Below, piece after piece: positions 12,890-24,656 of a stretch of DNA of 64,000 nucleotides (its first letter is position 1; each line of letters begins with the position of its first letter). This DNA is from Neovahlkampfia damariscottae (taxonomy: Eukaryota > Heterolobosea > Selenaionea > Neovahlkampfiida > Neovahlkampfiidae), in the NCBI GenBank assembly GCA_016618085.1, contig JABLTG010000012.1, forward strand, positions 62,001 through 126,000, read 5' to 3'. A program made the translations under genes and the position numbers. The notes beneath the pieces were generated by a model that saw only the letters and a program-made list of their open reading frames with translations, made no database searches and had not been told where the DNA came from.

Positions 12890-14400
12890 TTAATCTTTTG
12901 GAATTTTTTTTGGAAAATCTAAAGTATACTGATCATTTTGATAATAAATATGAATAACAGGAGTATAACTTTGACCTTTTGAGAGAGTAGCTGTAATTCC
13001 AGCAGGAGAACCATTTCTATAAAATGTAAGTTTCAACTTTTTAAAATCTAATTTAACACCTAATCTATCACCTTGTGAAGCATAAATATCAGATCCTTGA
13101 CAATTATATTTTCCACCTGAACCTCCACAACAAATATCATTGGAATAATATGAAGTTTGTTTATCTTTAGTAACACCAAAATAACATCCATCTAAACCTT
13201 GTGTTTTATCAACTTTAATTTCCCAATAATGAATTCCACTCTTTAATGTTTGACTTCCAAATACAAAACAGTTAGTCCAATCTGAATAAGCCAATTTTTT
13301 GAAACTCATCTTTTTTGATTTATCAACGTATTCAAATTGTTTCATTTGTTCAGTACGATCAAATGACCAGTGAAAATGACTATACAGTTAATTTTTTTTT
13401 TTTTGTACCTTCCTTCACCTGAACGTTCTTTATATTGAAGACCATTTGGTGTAATATGTTCAGGTGCATTAACAAATTCTAAAGCAGCAATATATAAATC
13501 TTCAGGAGCAACTTTACATGGTTTAACAACGTTTACAAGATCAGGACCTGACATTAAAGGATAACGAATATAAGGAACTAAATTTTGAACAATTTCTGTT
13601 AAAGGTGTAGTACAATTTAAATCTCTTCTTCTATAATTACCCCATCTAAAAAAAAAAAAAAAAAATTAATTTTTTGTTAAGAGGTTTGTTACCTTATTAT
13701 AGCTTTAAATAAATCAATTTCTTCAACATTTAAGTTATTTGATTGAACCATTTCTAAAACAGTACGTTCTTCAAATAAAAAGAATTGAGGTGTTTTTATA
13801 ACATCAGAAGTATTCTTTTCAATAAATTTCAAACATTTTGAAATGAGTTCATCACAATTAAAACGATATTTACCATCTTGTGCTTCTAAAAGCATTTGAA
13901 TAACAGAATCTTTGTTTATGTTTTTAACAAGAAATTCAAAACAACCCCTTCTTAAATTATCAACGTTGTATTGATCAGCTACAGGTAAAAGTTGCATAAC
14001 AATTTCTTTTGTAATTAAAATATTTCCAGTATAAAGGTATTCAATAAATAATACGAAAATGTCATATGATATATTTGGAATTTTGATTTCTTTCATTTTT
14101 GTTTCTTTGAAACCCATAAAAAATAAACCTCTAAAAAATGGACTTTAAAATTTAAAAAATGAAAGAATAAAAAGGTTACCATCTTGCAGCTAATATAATT
14201 TTATGTGCATGACAAGGTTTGAGTTCTTCTTTTTTTGAAATATCTCCAACTAGAAAAGTAACGTCACAAGAGTCTTTATCATTGAAAAGTGGTTTTAAAT
14301 CATCAACAAGATTTTGTTCTTGTTCTTCTTTTATTTTCTTTTCTTTTGCGAGTCTTTCTTCTTCATCTTCCAACTCAACACTGTTCTCGTCTTTGGTCAT
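12890..14400 (-). CDS. BTB-BACK-SPRY domain protein
   Basis: At least four exons. N-terminal charged segment, then a BTB/POZ domain (DSCDVTFLVGD, CHAHKIILAARW, FVLFIEYLYTGN), a BACK domain (LLPVADQYNVDNLRRGCFEFLVKNI), and after a linker a SPRY/B30.2 domain (WEIKVDKT, GCYFGVTKD, GDRLGVKLDFKKLKLTFYRNG, TPVIHIYY). BTB-BACK proteins are usually substrate adaptors of Cullin-3 ubiquitin ligases and the SPRY domain would be the substrate-binding part; this is inferred. The introns are 30-60 nt, one with an A16 run in the gene direction's complement near 13650. Ends 3' to 3' with nothing between it and the propeller gene but about 150 bp of promoter. Confidence 0.85.
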
Positions 14401-14507
14401 CCCTTACTAAAACCAATAAAAATTGAGTTAAAACTGACCAATGGAAATTTATTCAAATGACCAATCAAATTATTATTTAAAAATAAATTTTTATTTTTAA
14501 TTTTTTC

Positions 14508-16363
14508 TTATTTGCATCTGACTTTATGCATTGCCATTCTATCACTCGGGAATGTTCTACCACATGTTTCACATTTCAAATTTTCAATTTTGTTTTCATT
14601 TGGCTTTTCTATGATTGGTTTATCATCATTTTCATCCCTTTTTCGAATTAATGAGTTACTTTCATCATCTCTTCTTCCAATTAATGAATTTTCTTCTTTT
14701 ATTTTTTCCTCCTCCTTTGGTTTTTTATCACAAATTTTTTCATGTTTTTCTCTTTGAGATTCATTCAATATCAGTTTACAATATGAACAAAATCTGATTC
14801 TTTCCGCACATTTAGATAACTTATGTAGCTTTAAAGACGATTTAGATACCTCTTCACCACATTCACATTTGATTTTACGATGATAGAGATAATCATGATC
14901 TTTTCTTTCATGTGTTAACATTGTTACATTACATTCTTTGCACTTATAAACATTTCTTGAACAATGTATTTCATGCATTTTATATTTATCTTTAGGTATA
15001 ATTAATTCACAATTTGAGCAGAAAATTCCATCTTTGTCATCAAAGACAGTTGATGAATTCCCTAATCTTCTTCCGGAAAATGGTGATTCAGGTTCTGGAG
15101 GTAATTGAACATCTTGAATTTTATCATCAACAGGATCATTTGTAAATTCTTCAGAATCATCAAAATCTATCGCAGGAGCAAAATCAATCACTAAATCAAT
15201 ATACTTATCACGACCTGGATCAATAATAACAGCTTTTGAAGGTTTTAAATCTAAAACTTCAACCCAATGTGTTTTGTCACCTTCTACTAAAGGTAAAAAT
15301 TGACCTTCTGTTAACGTTCTGAAATCTACCAAAAGTTATAGGAATAGGATTTTACTGGTCAACATTGATTCCAATGATTTTTGATGATTTTCAATTTTGT
15401 AGAATTCTTTAGATTGTGGTTGAACTTTGCAATATTTTCCCTATTTGATTTCAACTTTTCATTTTTTTTACCTTTGATAGTTTCACACTTCTCACATCAA
15501 CAGATTCTCCTTCTTTGATGAATAAACTTCTCATCATCCATTTAGGTAAAATAACACAACCTTTAGGTGCGGTAAATTCCATATTTCTATATCCAGAACC
15601 ACCTATAAATGAAATAAGCTCATTATTTGACATACCATAAATTCTTGTTGTTGATCCCTTGATCTCGAATATATAAGGTTTTTCACTTTGATTGATTATA
15701 CTACTTGCAGATTTTGGTAGTATAATATTATCACCGGTTTCAGTATCATTTTTTGAAGCAACTACTCTGTAACTTTGATTGAAATTATTTGTTGTTGAAA
15801 TTTTGTTTCTTTCAAATTCTCTTTGAATCATTCTGTCTTCTTGTTGTAAAGTCTTCATTGTATTATATCCTTTTGAAACTCTCATATCAATGGTAGCATA
15901 GTTATTCACTAATTCATTTTTAATTTCTTTAATAATGGAAGCAACTGTTTTGTCTGATTTTTTCCAACCTTTTTCAGTGATTATATCAAGAGATACAAAT
16001 GTACCTGATGTTGATACATTTCCAGTTAAACTGATAAGTCTTGGTTTGACCATACGAACACTTTTTTATTTTTTAATTTTTTTTTTTTTTTTTACACAGG
16101 TGGCTTTTTTTTAGTTTATGAAGTTTTTTTACTTGTTGATTAAAATTTGAATTAAAATTAAAATTTAAAATGATTGATTCATTTTTTGTATTAAATTTTA
16201 AAGAATGAACGAACAAATCTTTTCCTAGTGTGGTTTTTTTATCAAATTGAAGATGGACTTCCCAATTCCAATCACCAAATGTTTTGATTGTGACTGAATC
16301 AAGTTTTTGACATTCTTTTAATTCCTCACTTAACAACACTCTTGCTTTTTCAATTTCAGACAT
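14508..16363 (-). CDS. Fusion of an inactive E2-like (UEV) domain, UFD1 and TRAF-type zinc fingers
   Basis: Five exons: 16133-16363, 16096-16103 (8 nt), 15472-16060, 15356-15440 and 14508-15325, giving 576 residues in frame. Residues 1-130 have the E2 fold order: N-terminal helix (SEIEKARVLLSEELKE), strand NWEVHLQF, then QQPPVVRMVKPRL and SGTFVSLDIITEKGW; the catalytic Cys of the G-x-I-C-L-D motif is Ser, so it is a UEV-like, non-conjugating domain. Residues about 190-370 are UFD1 (GDNIILPKSASSII, GCVILPKWMMRSLF, VQPQSKEFY, NFRTLTEGQFLPL). The rest holds repeated C-x2-C...H-x3-C fingers (FCSNCELIIP, YKCKECNV, FCSYCKLIL, LKCETCGRTF). UFD1 with TRAF-type fingers occurs in plants; UFD1 acts with p97/Cdc48 on ubiquitylated substrates. 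CCAATC touches the ATG. Confidence 0.85.
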
Positions 16364-16408
16364 GATTGGTAGAGAAGATGGAAGAAATTGGTTGGTTTAA
16401 AAAAAAGT

Positions 16409-19400
16409 TTAATCAAAATTTAAACTAAATTCTTTTACACTTTCATAATCAAATGCAGAGTGTGTTTTACTGACTCTTGGTTTCATTTCAATACTTTCAG
16501 TTGTTACATTTCCCATATTCTTGTTCAATGATTCAATGACAAATAGTTTATCTTTTTTATTCAAAACAGCATCTGAATTTGGACTCAAATAAACATATTC
16601 GTATTCATTTTCATTTTTTTTTCTTTCTCTGTAAATACCTAATGCAACTACTGATTCATCTAAAAGTTGATCAAAACATTCATCAAAAGTTTTGTTAATA
16701 AATCTTTCTGGAAGAACAATTGACTTAATTGAAGGTTGATCTGAATTAGAAAATAACTCACCTAATCCACAAAAATACTCAATAATCTTTGGTAATGAAG
16801 GATTGAAAAATGATTGACATAAAAGCTTATCCATTAAATTTGCACAAGAAATCAATCTCCCTGAAACAAATAAAGGTGAAAACACATAATTCTCTTCTTT
16901 AGCTGCTCCCCAAGCACTTTTTTTGAAAATTTTTTTTCTATCAGAAAAAAATTCAACACTATTTTGATCAACTAAAAAGTAAAAAAAAAAAAAAATCAAA
17001 AATACCAATTTCCAAGACAAATCGAATTTTTCCAATAGACCGAATCGTCAAATAAGTTTGTACAGTTTGTGAATCTCTCACGATATTTATATCATTTGAA
17101 GCAATGAAAATAAAGACTTTACATTTTTCAATTGAGCATGATTTCAAATTCTCTCTTGAACTTGAGGTACCTTTTACAAAATAAACTTCATCAAAAAATT
17201 TCATTTGTCGATACAGTTGATTATACTCATCAGAATCTTTTTTGAAATCATACAATAAGATGATTGGAACATTCTTTCGTTCTTTAAATCTCAAAGTCAA
17301 ACATAAGTACAATGATCCTGTAATGTCACCCTTTTAAAAAGTATAAAAAGAATCAATATTTCAAACTGAAATGATGATATGATTTTTCAATTGTTTTAAC
17401 TCTGTTTTTTTCATATGGAATGCTTCTTTTTTTCTTGCAAGTGTCAATAATTGAAAATTTTGAACAACTTTTTCATAGAATGTTTCTCTTTCTTCTTCTG
17501 AGCAATTCTTCAAATTTGAATTCAAATAATCAATTGGAGCTACAATTTTAATTAATTCAAAAATTGTTTTTTTCTTAATCCTTTCTTCTGATTCATTGGA
17601 GTCATATTTAACATTTTTTAATTGTGAATTATCTATTTCAATAATATCATCAATTTTTTTACTATGACGAAAACTCTCTGATTGGTCAATGATATATTCA
17701 TCATCATGATCAATTAGAACTTCAGAATCATATGGATCATTTTTGAATAATGATACTGCTCTTGAATGATACTCACTCAATGCAAAAACCAATGCAAAAT
17801 CACCTGATGAAATTTTGAATCCCTTTCCAGGATTTATTTCAATTTTAGATCCTTTTGTTTCAATACCAAATACGTAAATGTCAAATTTTGATTTACATTC
17901 TCTTGCGAACTCAATAAAATCATAGTTATTGTAATATGAAGATATTGATGTTTTATAGATACCAGTCATTGCTCCATGATCTTATTTTATTAGTCTAGAA
18001 AAAAACTTACAGTATTCTGATTTCCAAGGAGTTTTTTCTTTTTTGATAATATCTTCTTTAAATGAATGTGATGAAATAAGAGTTCCAATTAATGAGGCCA
18101 AACCGGGTGATACCAATGATTGTCCAAGTATTTTCTATTATTTTTAGAAGTTTTGTTTTACGTATCTGAAATCATCAAGACAAATAACCACATTAACACC
18201 AATTTGAAGAAGAAATTCTTTGTATTTTAGGTTAAGAGTTTGTGCATAAATTGGAAGAACATTTCTATAATTCTTGATAGTCTTGGCCATTAAAAGAACT
18301 GAGCTATCTTCTTTTGAAGATTCTTCATCTTTTGTTGATGATAACAAAAAAACAGCAACAGCATGATCTGTATTCAACATTTCTAATTGTTCAAATTTCT
18401 TGAATAAAGTTAAAAAAAAAACAAATAGTCTGACTGTCAAATCACCAAAATGGACAATGATATTTTTTTCATAAGCTGACGAATAAAATTGTCTTTCAAG
18501 TTTTTTTACCAATTCCATATTATTGAATACTAAAATCATTTTTTCAATTTTGGATGTTTCATGATCATGTTGCTAAAAATATTAATTTTTTCAAATTTTA
18601 CTTCATGATAGAATTCTTCAATAAAAAGTACAATATCTTCATACGGAGAGTATCCACCTACAATAATATGTTTCTTGAGATTCAAATGAACATATTGATG
18701 ATAAAATTCTGATGAAAATTATTAGAGAAATTGAACATACTTCTTCCTGAAATAACCAATTGAATTAATTTTGTTGCTTGATAAGGAATTAAAATGATTC
18801 CCAGAATAACAAATAACACTACAAAAAATTTTCCAGGTGTGGTTTTAGGGGTATAATCACCATAACCAATGGACAATAAAGTCTTGAAAAAATTAGAATT
18901 TTTTAAATCATACAATACACATCCAATAAACAGCATCATGAAAATAAATGATTTGATCTGGATTCAATGCATTCTCTATTGCTTGAAGAATCGCTGAGAA
19001 TAGTAAAATTAATGTAATAATTGTTAGAATCAAAGTAGCAGCTTTTTTGATTGTTGCTATCATAAAACATAAGAATTGAATTGAAATTTACATTTCACAG
19101 AAGACCATAATGAAATTCTATTGATATCATAAAATAAAACGAATAAACGAAATAATCTCATGATTCTGATCAATTGAAGCCATGAATAACTTGCCAAATC
19201 AAAACCTGCTAAAGTACCAATTGAAATACCCAGAGTTGGTATAATTGAGATATAATCAAGAACTGAATTAAAACTAATAACATACCAACATCTTCAAAAA
19301 ATGAGAAAAATTTTTTAAATACTTGTTTCGAGATAAAAACCAATCAACTATCCAATGAAATAAAAAACAAGAACACAGACAAAGATCTAAAACATCATAA

Positions 19401-19710
19401 GCGATAGTGTTCTTATTATGATTTAAAACTTGATAGTTTTGAATGACAAACATGATTGTGAAAGCTATTGATAACTTTTCATTTTTTAATTTCAAATTTT
19501 GTTTACCAGTGTTTGTAATATTTCGTTCCACACTTTAATGTATGAATAAAAATTAAATTTTTTTTCTTCGATATTGACTTCTGTTGATTTTTTTATGTAA
19601 TCCGGTAGATTCTTCTCATTTAAAACTTTCCTTCTTTGAAATAAATTTGAAAATTTAGTTTTTTTTTGTTTTTTTTCTGAAGACAAAAGAGTTTCTTTCT
19701 CGTAGAGCAT
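16409..19710 (-). CDS. BK/Slo-type potassium channel with RCK domains
   Basis: A many-exon gene (about ten short introns). N-terminal region with membrane segments (IAFTIMFVIQNYQVL, LCLCSCFLFHWIVDWFLSR), a pore loop with the K+ selectivity filter SIGYGDYTPKT (about 18840-18900), the pore helix ILGIILIPYQATKLIQLV, then two cytoplasmic RCK gating rings: RCK1 (HIIVGGYSPYEDIVLFIEE, KNIIVHFGDLT, HAVAVFLLSS, YAQTLNLKYKEFLLQIGVNV) and RCK2 (VPIILLYDF, VYFVKGTSSSRENL, CSIEKCKVFIFIAS). The order and the linker LVQPS-type region match Slo channels. No canonical calcium bowl of consecutive Asp residues was seen, so the activating ligand is uncertain. Start chosen at ATG 19710 (MLYEKETLL); an ATTGG lies about 40 nt upstream. 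Confidence 0.9.
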
Positions 19711-19932
19711 CTTTGAACACAAAATGTGAAATGGAAGAAAACTACGGACCAATAAAAAACAATGAGAAAAAAGATAGATGAGAATTCCAAAAAAATAGAA
19801 AAATAAATGTAAAATATGTCAAAGTTTATTTTTTGCTCATGTATGTTTTTGATTGGCAACTGAATTTTGTGAAAATGAACCATAAATAGAAGTGATTTCA
19901 ACTCAGTTTTCAACACAACAAAAACAACAAAA

Positions 19933-21237
19933 ATGATGAGAAGAGTTACCAAAAAAAAAAAAACTCACAGCAGAAGAGAATTAGTTCTTAAAAAAGAAAA
20001 ACAACTTAAAAAATTGACAGACCACTATGACTTGTCAAAACCAGTAACTTTAATTCTTATGAAAGTTTTTAAATGGAATGAAAATGAAATGTTGATGAAG
20101 TTATACGAACACAACCCAGTTGAATTCATTACTTCTTTACATATAGAACAAGAGATGAAAACAAAACCAGTATCTCTTTGTTCAATATGTTTTGAAGAAA
20201 AAGAATTACTTGGAATGTCATGCTCACATTTTGCATGTATTGAGTGCTGGGAAAAATTAATGGAAACAAAAATTAATGATGGAGAACGTTTCTATAAATG
20301 TCCATTTTCAAAATGTGAAAAAATAGTTAATCAAGAATCAATCATCAAGTCAATTCAAATTGACAAACAAGTTTTAGAAAAGTACGAAAATCAACAAATC
20401 AATTCAATGATTCAGGATGATCCATCATTCAAGTTCTGTCCTGGGCCAAAATGTCAAAAAATTATTGAAAAAGAGAATGGGAACTCTGATCAATGTGATG
20501 ATTGTGGAACATATTTTTGTAACATTTGTTTAGAAGAAGCTCATGATAGTATTACCTGTGAAGAAATGAAATATATAAAAAATCATTATAAAATAGAAAG
20601 AACAAAATTGAGAACAAGGATCAAAAAATGCCCAAAATGTGGGGAAGGAATTGAAAAAAATGGAGGATGTGACCATATGACTTGTAAATGCTCTCATTCA
20701 TTTTCATGGAAAAATGAAACTTTCAATGAAGAATTGAAACCCACTGGTTTAGATTTTGAACTGCAAACTCAGATACAAATTCAAAAAGATGAAAAGGAAC
20801 TCTTGGAAGTTTTCAGTGAAATTATTCAAAATCAATCCATTGTCAACATATTACTCAAAGCGAGGATTGTTTTAAAATGGAGTTATTGTTCAACAAAACA
20901 AAAAGTGAAAACTTTCATTTACAACAGAAAAGAATTGACAGAAAAAATGAATGAATGTTTCAAACTTTTGGATGATCATTCCAAAATTGATAAGATTAAG
21001 AAAGAAACATTTGTCATTGAGAAATTAATTGAAAACTGTCTTGAAGATATGCAAATGGATGGCGACAAAGGCACTTTTGTTTATGATAAAATCGCATACA
21101 GTGCATTATTAAACTTCTCTGAAGAACATATCAATGATGTTCTGGATGAAAAAATCATTAAATTCAGTTTAGAAGCATCAAACAATGATATTCAAAAAGC
21201 ACAAAATATCATTTTAGACTGGTCATCTCAAGTTTAA
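19933..21237 (+). CDS. RBR (RING-IBR-RING) ubiquitin ligase, Ariadne-like
   Basis: Intronless, 434 residues. After a basic N-terminus: RING1 (CSICFEEKELLGMSCSHFAC...CPFSKCEK), IBR (CPGPKCQKIIE...CDDCGTYFCNICLEEAH), RING2 (CPKCGEGIEKNGGCDHMTC) with the catalytic Cys in NGGCDHM, and a C-terminal helical region (about residues 270-434) in the place of the Ariadne domain. RBR ligases pass ubiquitin through a thioester on RING2. Oddity: the second zinc half-site of RING2, normally CxxC...FCW-C-x4-H, is reduced to CKCSHSFSW with no following Cys/His. Activity may still be possible as the catalytic Cys is kept. Start at the first of two adjacent ATGs. Divergent from the channel gene (222 bp). Confidence 0.9.
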   Translation: MMRRVTKKKKTHSRRELVLKKEKQLKKLTDHYDLSKPVTLILMKVFKWNENEMLMKLYEHNPVEFITSLHIEQEMKTKPVSLCSICFEEKELLGMSCSHFACIECWEKLMETKINDGERFYKCPFSKCEKIVNQESIIKSIQIDKQVLEKYENQQINSMIQDDPSFKFCPGPKCQKIIEKENGNSDQCDDCGTYFCNICLEEAHDSITCEEMKYIKNHYKIERTKLRTRIKKCPKCGEGIEKNGGCDHMTCKCSHSFSWKNETFNEELKPTGLDFELQTQIQIQKDEKELLEVFSEIIQNQSIVNILLKARIVLKWSYCSTKQKVKTFIYNRKELTEKMNECFKLLDDHSKIDKIKKETFVIEKLIENCLEDMQMDGDKGTFVYDKIAYSALLNFSEEHINDVLDEKIIKFSLEASNNDIQKAQNIILDWSSQV

Positions 21238-21276
21238 CAATACATTTTCTTTTTTTCATCTTTCGGAAGTAATACT

Positions 21277-22405
21277 TTATTTCTTGAGATCCTCTTCTTT
21301 TTGAAATTTTTCAGGATAAGAAGATGTTAAATTTTCACCAAATTGTTTCAAAGCTTCAACACCTCTAACTTCAGATCCTAAAAGTGGCAATTGTACGATG
21401 TGAAAATCTTGATATAAATCAAAAATTTGGTTTAAATATTTTTGTTGAATTTTAACTCTTGATTTACAAGATTCACAAGTACTTGTTTTAGATTGAAAAA
21501 CGATTTGATTAACAACTACGTTATGACTATCAATTCCATTTTTTGTCAATTCTTGAACTAATCTTTCAGTTTCATAAACCGAAAGAAATTCAGGAATACA
21601 AACACAAACAAATGTGCATAAATTCTATTTAACCAATTAAATTAATTTCCAATCCAATTCTTACTGGATCTTTGAATTGTCTTGATACATCTTCAACCAA
21701 TGATTTAAGACCTGTTGTTTGTTCTTGCATTTTATCAGTATCCATATTTGTAAACATAGATGAAAGTTGACCAACTAATCCACTTTGAAATACTTTTCCA
21801 ATTCCATTATCAAATAAAGAAGGTAAACTTAAAAGTCTTAAGGTATGACCTGTTGGAGCTGTGTCAAAAACTACACATGAAAATTTCATTTGTTTGACTA
21901 ATTTCATAATTTCCATGAAAGAAGTTAATTCATCCATTCCAGGCATTGAACCAGCTAAATCTTTAATTAATCCTTTCATTGATGAATTTTGAGAAACAAA
22001 ATCACCAAACATTTCATCTGTATCAAAATTTGGATCAATTTCCTATTTTTTTTTTGTTGAATTTTTAATTGTTATTTTACCATTGCGAATAAATTTTTAA
22101 AACCTTCAACAAGAGTTGGAGATTTTGAAAATTTTTGAGAAAAAGCATCACTTAAATTGTGAGCTGGATCTGTTGAAATAATCAAAACTGATTCTCTTTT
22201 TGCTGCTAATTGTACAGCGATTGATGAAGAAACGGTTGTTTTTCCTTTTTTAAAAAAAATTAATTTTTTTTTTTTATTTCGAACCAACGCCTCCTTTACC
22301 ACCTACAAATACCCACTGTAATTCTTTGTCTTCAATAACATTTAGTAAATTGGATTCCAAAGGTTCAAATTCGTCGTCGTCAATTAAGTCTTCAAGTGAA
22401 GTCAT
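21277..22405 (-). CDS. GET3: Get3/TRC40 (ArsA-family) tail-anchored protein targeting ATPase
   Basis: Four exons with 30-45 nt introns, one of them splitting the deviant Walker A motif GGKGGVG/KTT at about 22250-22290. Further motifs: [14 protein letters not shown] (switch I), [15 protein letters not shown] (switch II), the zinc-binding CESC of the dimer interface, and [16 protein letters not shown] near the end. About 330 residues, the usual Get3 length. It inserts tail-anchored proteins into the ER by carrying them from the pre-targeting complex to Get1/2. The Met-rich helical part ([20 protein letters not shown]) is the client-binding region. CCAATT is about 10 nt upstream of the ATG. Confidence 0.93.
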
Positions 22406-22441
22406 TTTTATCCAATTAAAAAGTTACACGCATGAAAAAGT

Positions 22442-23089
22442 TTATTGAATTTTTTTCAACAATTTTTTGAAAAATGCAATTTCTTCAGAACTTAAGTTCT
22501 CAAGTTTTTGAAATGAAAAATTGTCCAAATTTGAAATTAAAATACTCAATTCTTTTCTATTGACTTTTTCAAAACATAAAGATAAATCTGTCAAGTATGA
22601 AGGTGATTTTGAATTGGTTATGAATATAGCTTCTTGATATAATTTTATAGCTTCTTCATAATTTTCCATTTCTTGGTGGCATTTACCTTTGAGTGATAAA
22701 ATTGAACTACGGTGGAGTATGGTGGAATTATCAAATAAATCAAGAGCTTCTTTAAATTTTTTACATTTCATATATACTCTACAAGTTGTTTCTTCCAATT
22801 CTTTTGTATATTTTAATTTTGAATTTTCATTTTTTTTTGTGATAAAAATTTCACAAAATTTTAAACTTTTTTCATAATTTTCTTTTAAATAATAATACTC
22901 AATCACTTTTTTTAAAACATGACTATTTTCATCTGTCAATTCTTCGAAGTTTTCTTCTTTCAAAAACCAATTTTCTGTTTGAACATTTAACGGTTCAATT
23001 ACTTGTTCTTTTGAAATAATTCGTTCTGGTGTGTCATCATAAACAGATTCAAAGTTAAGAAAAAAGAGATCTTCGTTTTCTTCTTCCAT
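22442..23089 (-). CDS. TPR protein, resembles C8orf76
   Basis: Intronless, 215 residues. N-terminal acidic segment with YDDTPERIISKE and NWFLKEENFEEL, then three to four TPR-like helical pairs (YYLKENYEKSLKFCEIF, YMKCKKFKEALDLFDN, CHQEMENYEEAIKLYQEAI). The pattern of an ERPER-type box followed by a Trp-Phe-(Lys/Tyr)-Glu-Glu box before TPRs is what I recall of animal C8orf76, but this is from memory. Function unknown; TPRs suggest protein binding. It shares a short promoter region (about 85 bp) with the Mpv17 gene on the other strand. Confidence 0.6.
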   Translation of the reverse strand: MEEENEDLFFLNFESVYDDTPERIISKEQVIEPLNVQTENWFLKEENFEELTDENSHVLKKVIEYYYLKENYEKSLKFCEIFITKKNENSKLKYTKELEETTCRVYMKCKKFKEALDLFDNSTILHRSSILSLKGKCHQEMENYEEAIKLYQEAIFITNSKSPSYLTDLSLCFEKVNRKELSILISNLDNFSFQKLENLSSEEIAFFKKLLKKIQ

Positions 23090-23174
23090 TCAAATACCAA
23101 ATGAAACCAACCAATAAAATGGAGATTTTTCACAATCGATTTGTGCACCTCCGAACAAACAAAAACAGAAAAAA

Positions 23175-23774
23175 ATGAAAAGAATATTAGAAAAGTATGC
23201 ATACTGCATGGAAAAATATCCAAAAACCACTATGTCTTTAACTGCCTCAACCACAGCAGTTTTTGGTAACCTTACTTGAAACATCATTAAAAAAACAAAA
23301 ACAGGCGACGTCGGAGCTCAATATTTTGAAAAACGGAATACAGAAAAAAAATACTCAGCATTAAGGACTTTAAAAATGTCAGCATATGGCACCATTTTTT
23401 CAGGAATAGTCTTGTACAATTGGTATAAATTTCTTGACAAGATTTTCAAACAAAAAAATGTGAAAACAGTATTATTGAAAACATTTGTCAATCAACTAAC
23501 TGTTGCTCCTTATATGAACGCCAGTTTGTTTTTTTATGTCAATTTTTTGGCATATTACGATCAAGGTTTTTCTAAAGTGTTAAAAGAGACTGAAAAAAAA
23601 ATCAAAAAGGATTTATTACCAATTTTTATAAATTCATGTAAAATTTGGCCTGCTGTAAATTTTGTCAATTTTTATTTTGTTCCTCTAAATTATCGAATTT
23701 TATTCATCAATTTCATTGGTGCTTGTTGGTCTATTTATGTGACTTTTATTTCCTATAAGGATATCAAACAATAA
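23175..23774 (+). CDS. Mpv17/PMP22 family membrane protein
   Basis: Two exons, 23175-23265 and 23305-23774, giving 186 residues (family norm about 175-200). Start MKRILEKYAYCMEKYPKTTMS; the junction restores VFGDVGAQYFEKRN (family: GDxxAQ). Then GTIFSGIVLYNWYKFLDKIF, APYMNASLFFYVNFL and the C-terminal signature IWPAVNFVNFYFVPLNYRILFINFIGACWSIYVTFI; W-P-x3-x-N-F and P-L-x-Y-R are the hallmarks. These four-helix proteins lie in the mitochondrial inner membrane or peroxisome and are linked to mtDNA upkeep and channel activity. It ends only 9 bp from the stop of the facing gene. Confidence 0.9.
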
Positions 23775-23783
23775 AAAATTTAT

Positions 23784-24566
23784 TTAAAAAAGTGTGTTGT
23801 ATAATAAAGTCATATGAACAAATATAAACAACAACAAATGAACATTAAAATTCCAAAGTAAAAACACGGCCAACATACAACTCAATTCATGAAATAAAAA
23901 ATAACAAATGGTCATAATTATACCGGTAAAATCACCAGGGAAGAACATGTTCCAATATCCAGTGATAAATTCATATTGACGCTCAAAATGATCTTTAAAA
24001 AAGAATTTCAATTTGAATCCCCAAATGTACAATGAATTTTGACTCTTTTTGATTTTTAGATATGGATATATTTCAGTGTATATTATAATTTGAATGAATA
24101 AAATCAAGTTTGTCCAAAAAATTGACGGAAAAATTTGAAATAGATCCATACCTAATTCGGATATTTTTTTCTTCTCTTCTATGTCAGTAATGAACCATCT
24201 TGAACAAAAACAAAAATACAAAGGCATCAAAAATAAAAAAGTATTCAAACTTTCTTGAAAATTTCTAAAATTAAATTTTTTTAAATTCAGTACAATTGCA
24301 ATAGAGAGTTGAATTGAAAATATCCAAATAATAACAAAAAAAATCGGTTTTGAAATGAAGTGATAATAAATAAATATTAAAAAACAGGTGAAATATTGAG
24401 TGTCAATCAGAAAAGTCAATTCTGTTAATTGTAAATTGACTATTTGAAGTGACAAAAAAATTATTAAAATTTTTGGGTATAGACTAATGAACAGTGGTGG
24501 ATTATAAATGATGTAGTAAATTCCTTGGATCAAAAACAAAATTAAAGTATGCACTAAGTACTTCAT
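23784..24566 (-). CDS. Multipass membrane protein of unknown function
   Basis: Intronless, 260 residues, very rich in Ile, Leu and Phe, with about seven hydrophobic stretches of helix length (for example ILFLIQGIYYIIY, ILIIFLSLQIVNLQLTELTFLI, FFVIIWIFSIQLSIAIVL, MPLYFCFCSRWFI, FIQIIIYTEIYPYL, GIIMTICYFLFHELSCMLAVFLLW). A conserved-looking charged loop KFFFKDHFERQYEFITGYWNM precedes the last two segments. I do not recognise the family. The first residues (MKYLVHTLILFLIQG) could be a signal anchor. No perfect CCAAT box is seen near the ATG, unlike most neighbours. Confidence 0.6.
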   Translation of the reverse strand: MKYLVHTLILFLIQGIYYIIYNPPLFISLYPKILIIFLSLQIVNLQLTELTFLIDTQYFTCFLIFIYYHFISKPIFFVIIWIFSIQLSIAIVLNLKKFNFRNFQESLNTFLFLMPLYFCFCSRWFITDIEEKKKISELGMDLFQIFPSIFWTNLILFIQIIIYTEIYPYLKIKKSQNSLYIWGFKLKFFFKDHFERQYEFITGYWNMFFPGDFTGIIMTICYFLFHELSCMLAVFLLWNFNVHLLLFIFVHMTLLYNTLF

Positions 24567-24656
24567 GTTGAGCCTTTGTGAAAAAAAATTGACGAATCAG
24601 AATTCAGAAAATTGTTGTGTAGGCCCGGATTTAAATTTAGTTCTATTGTTGAAAAT

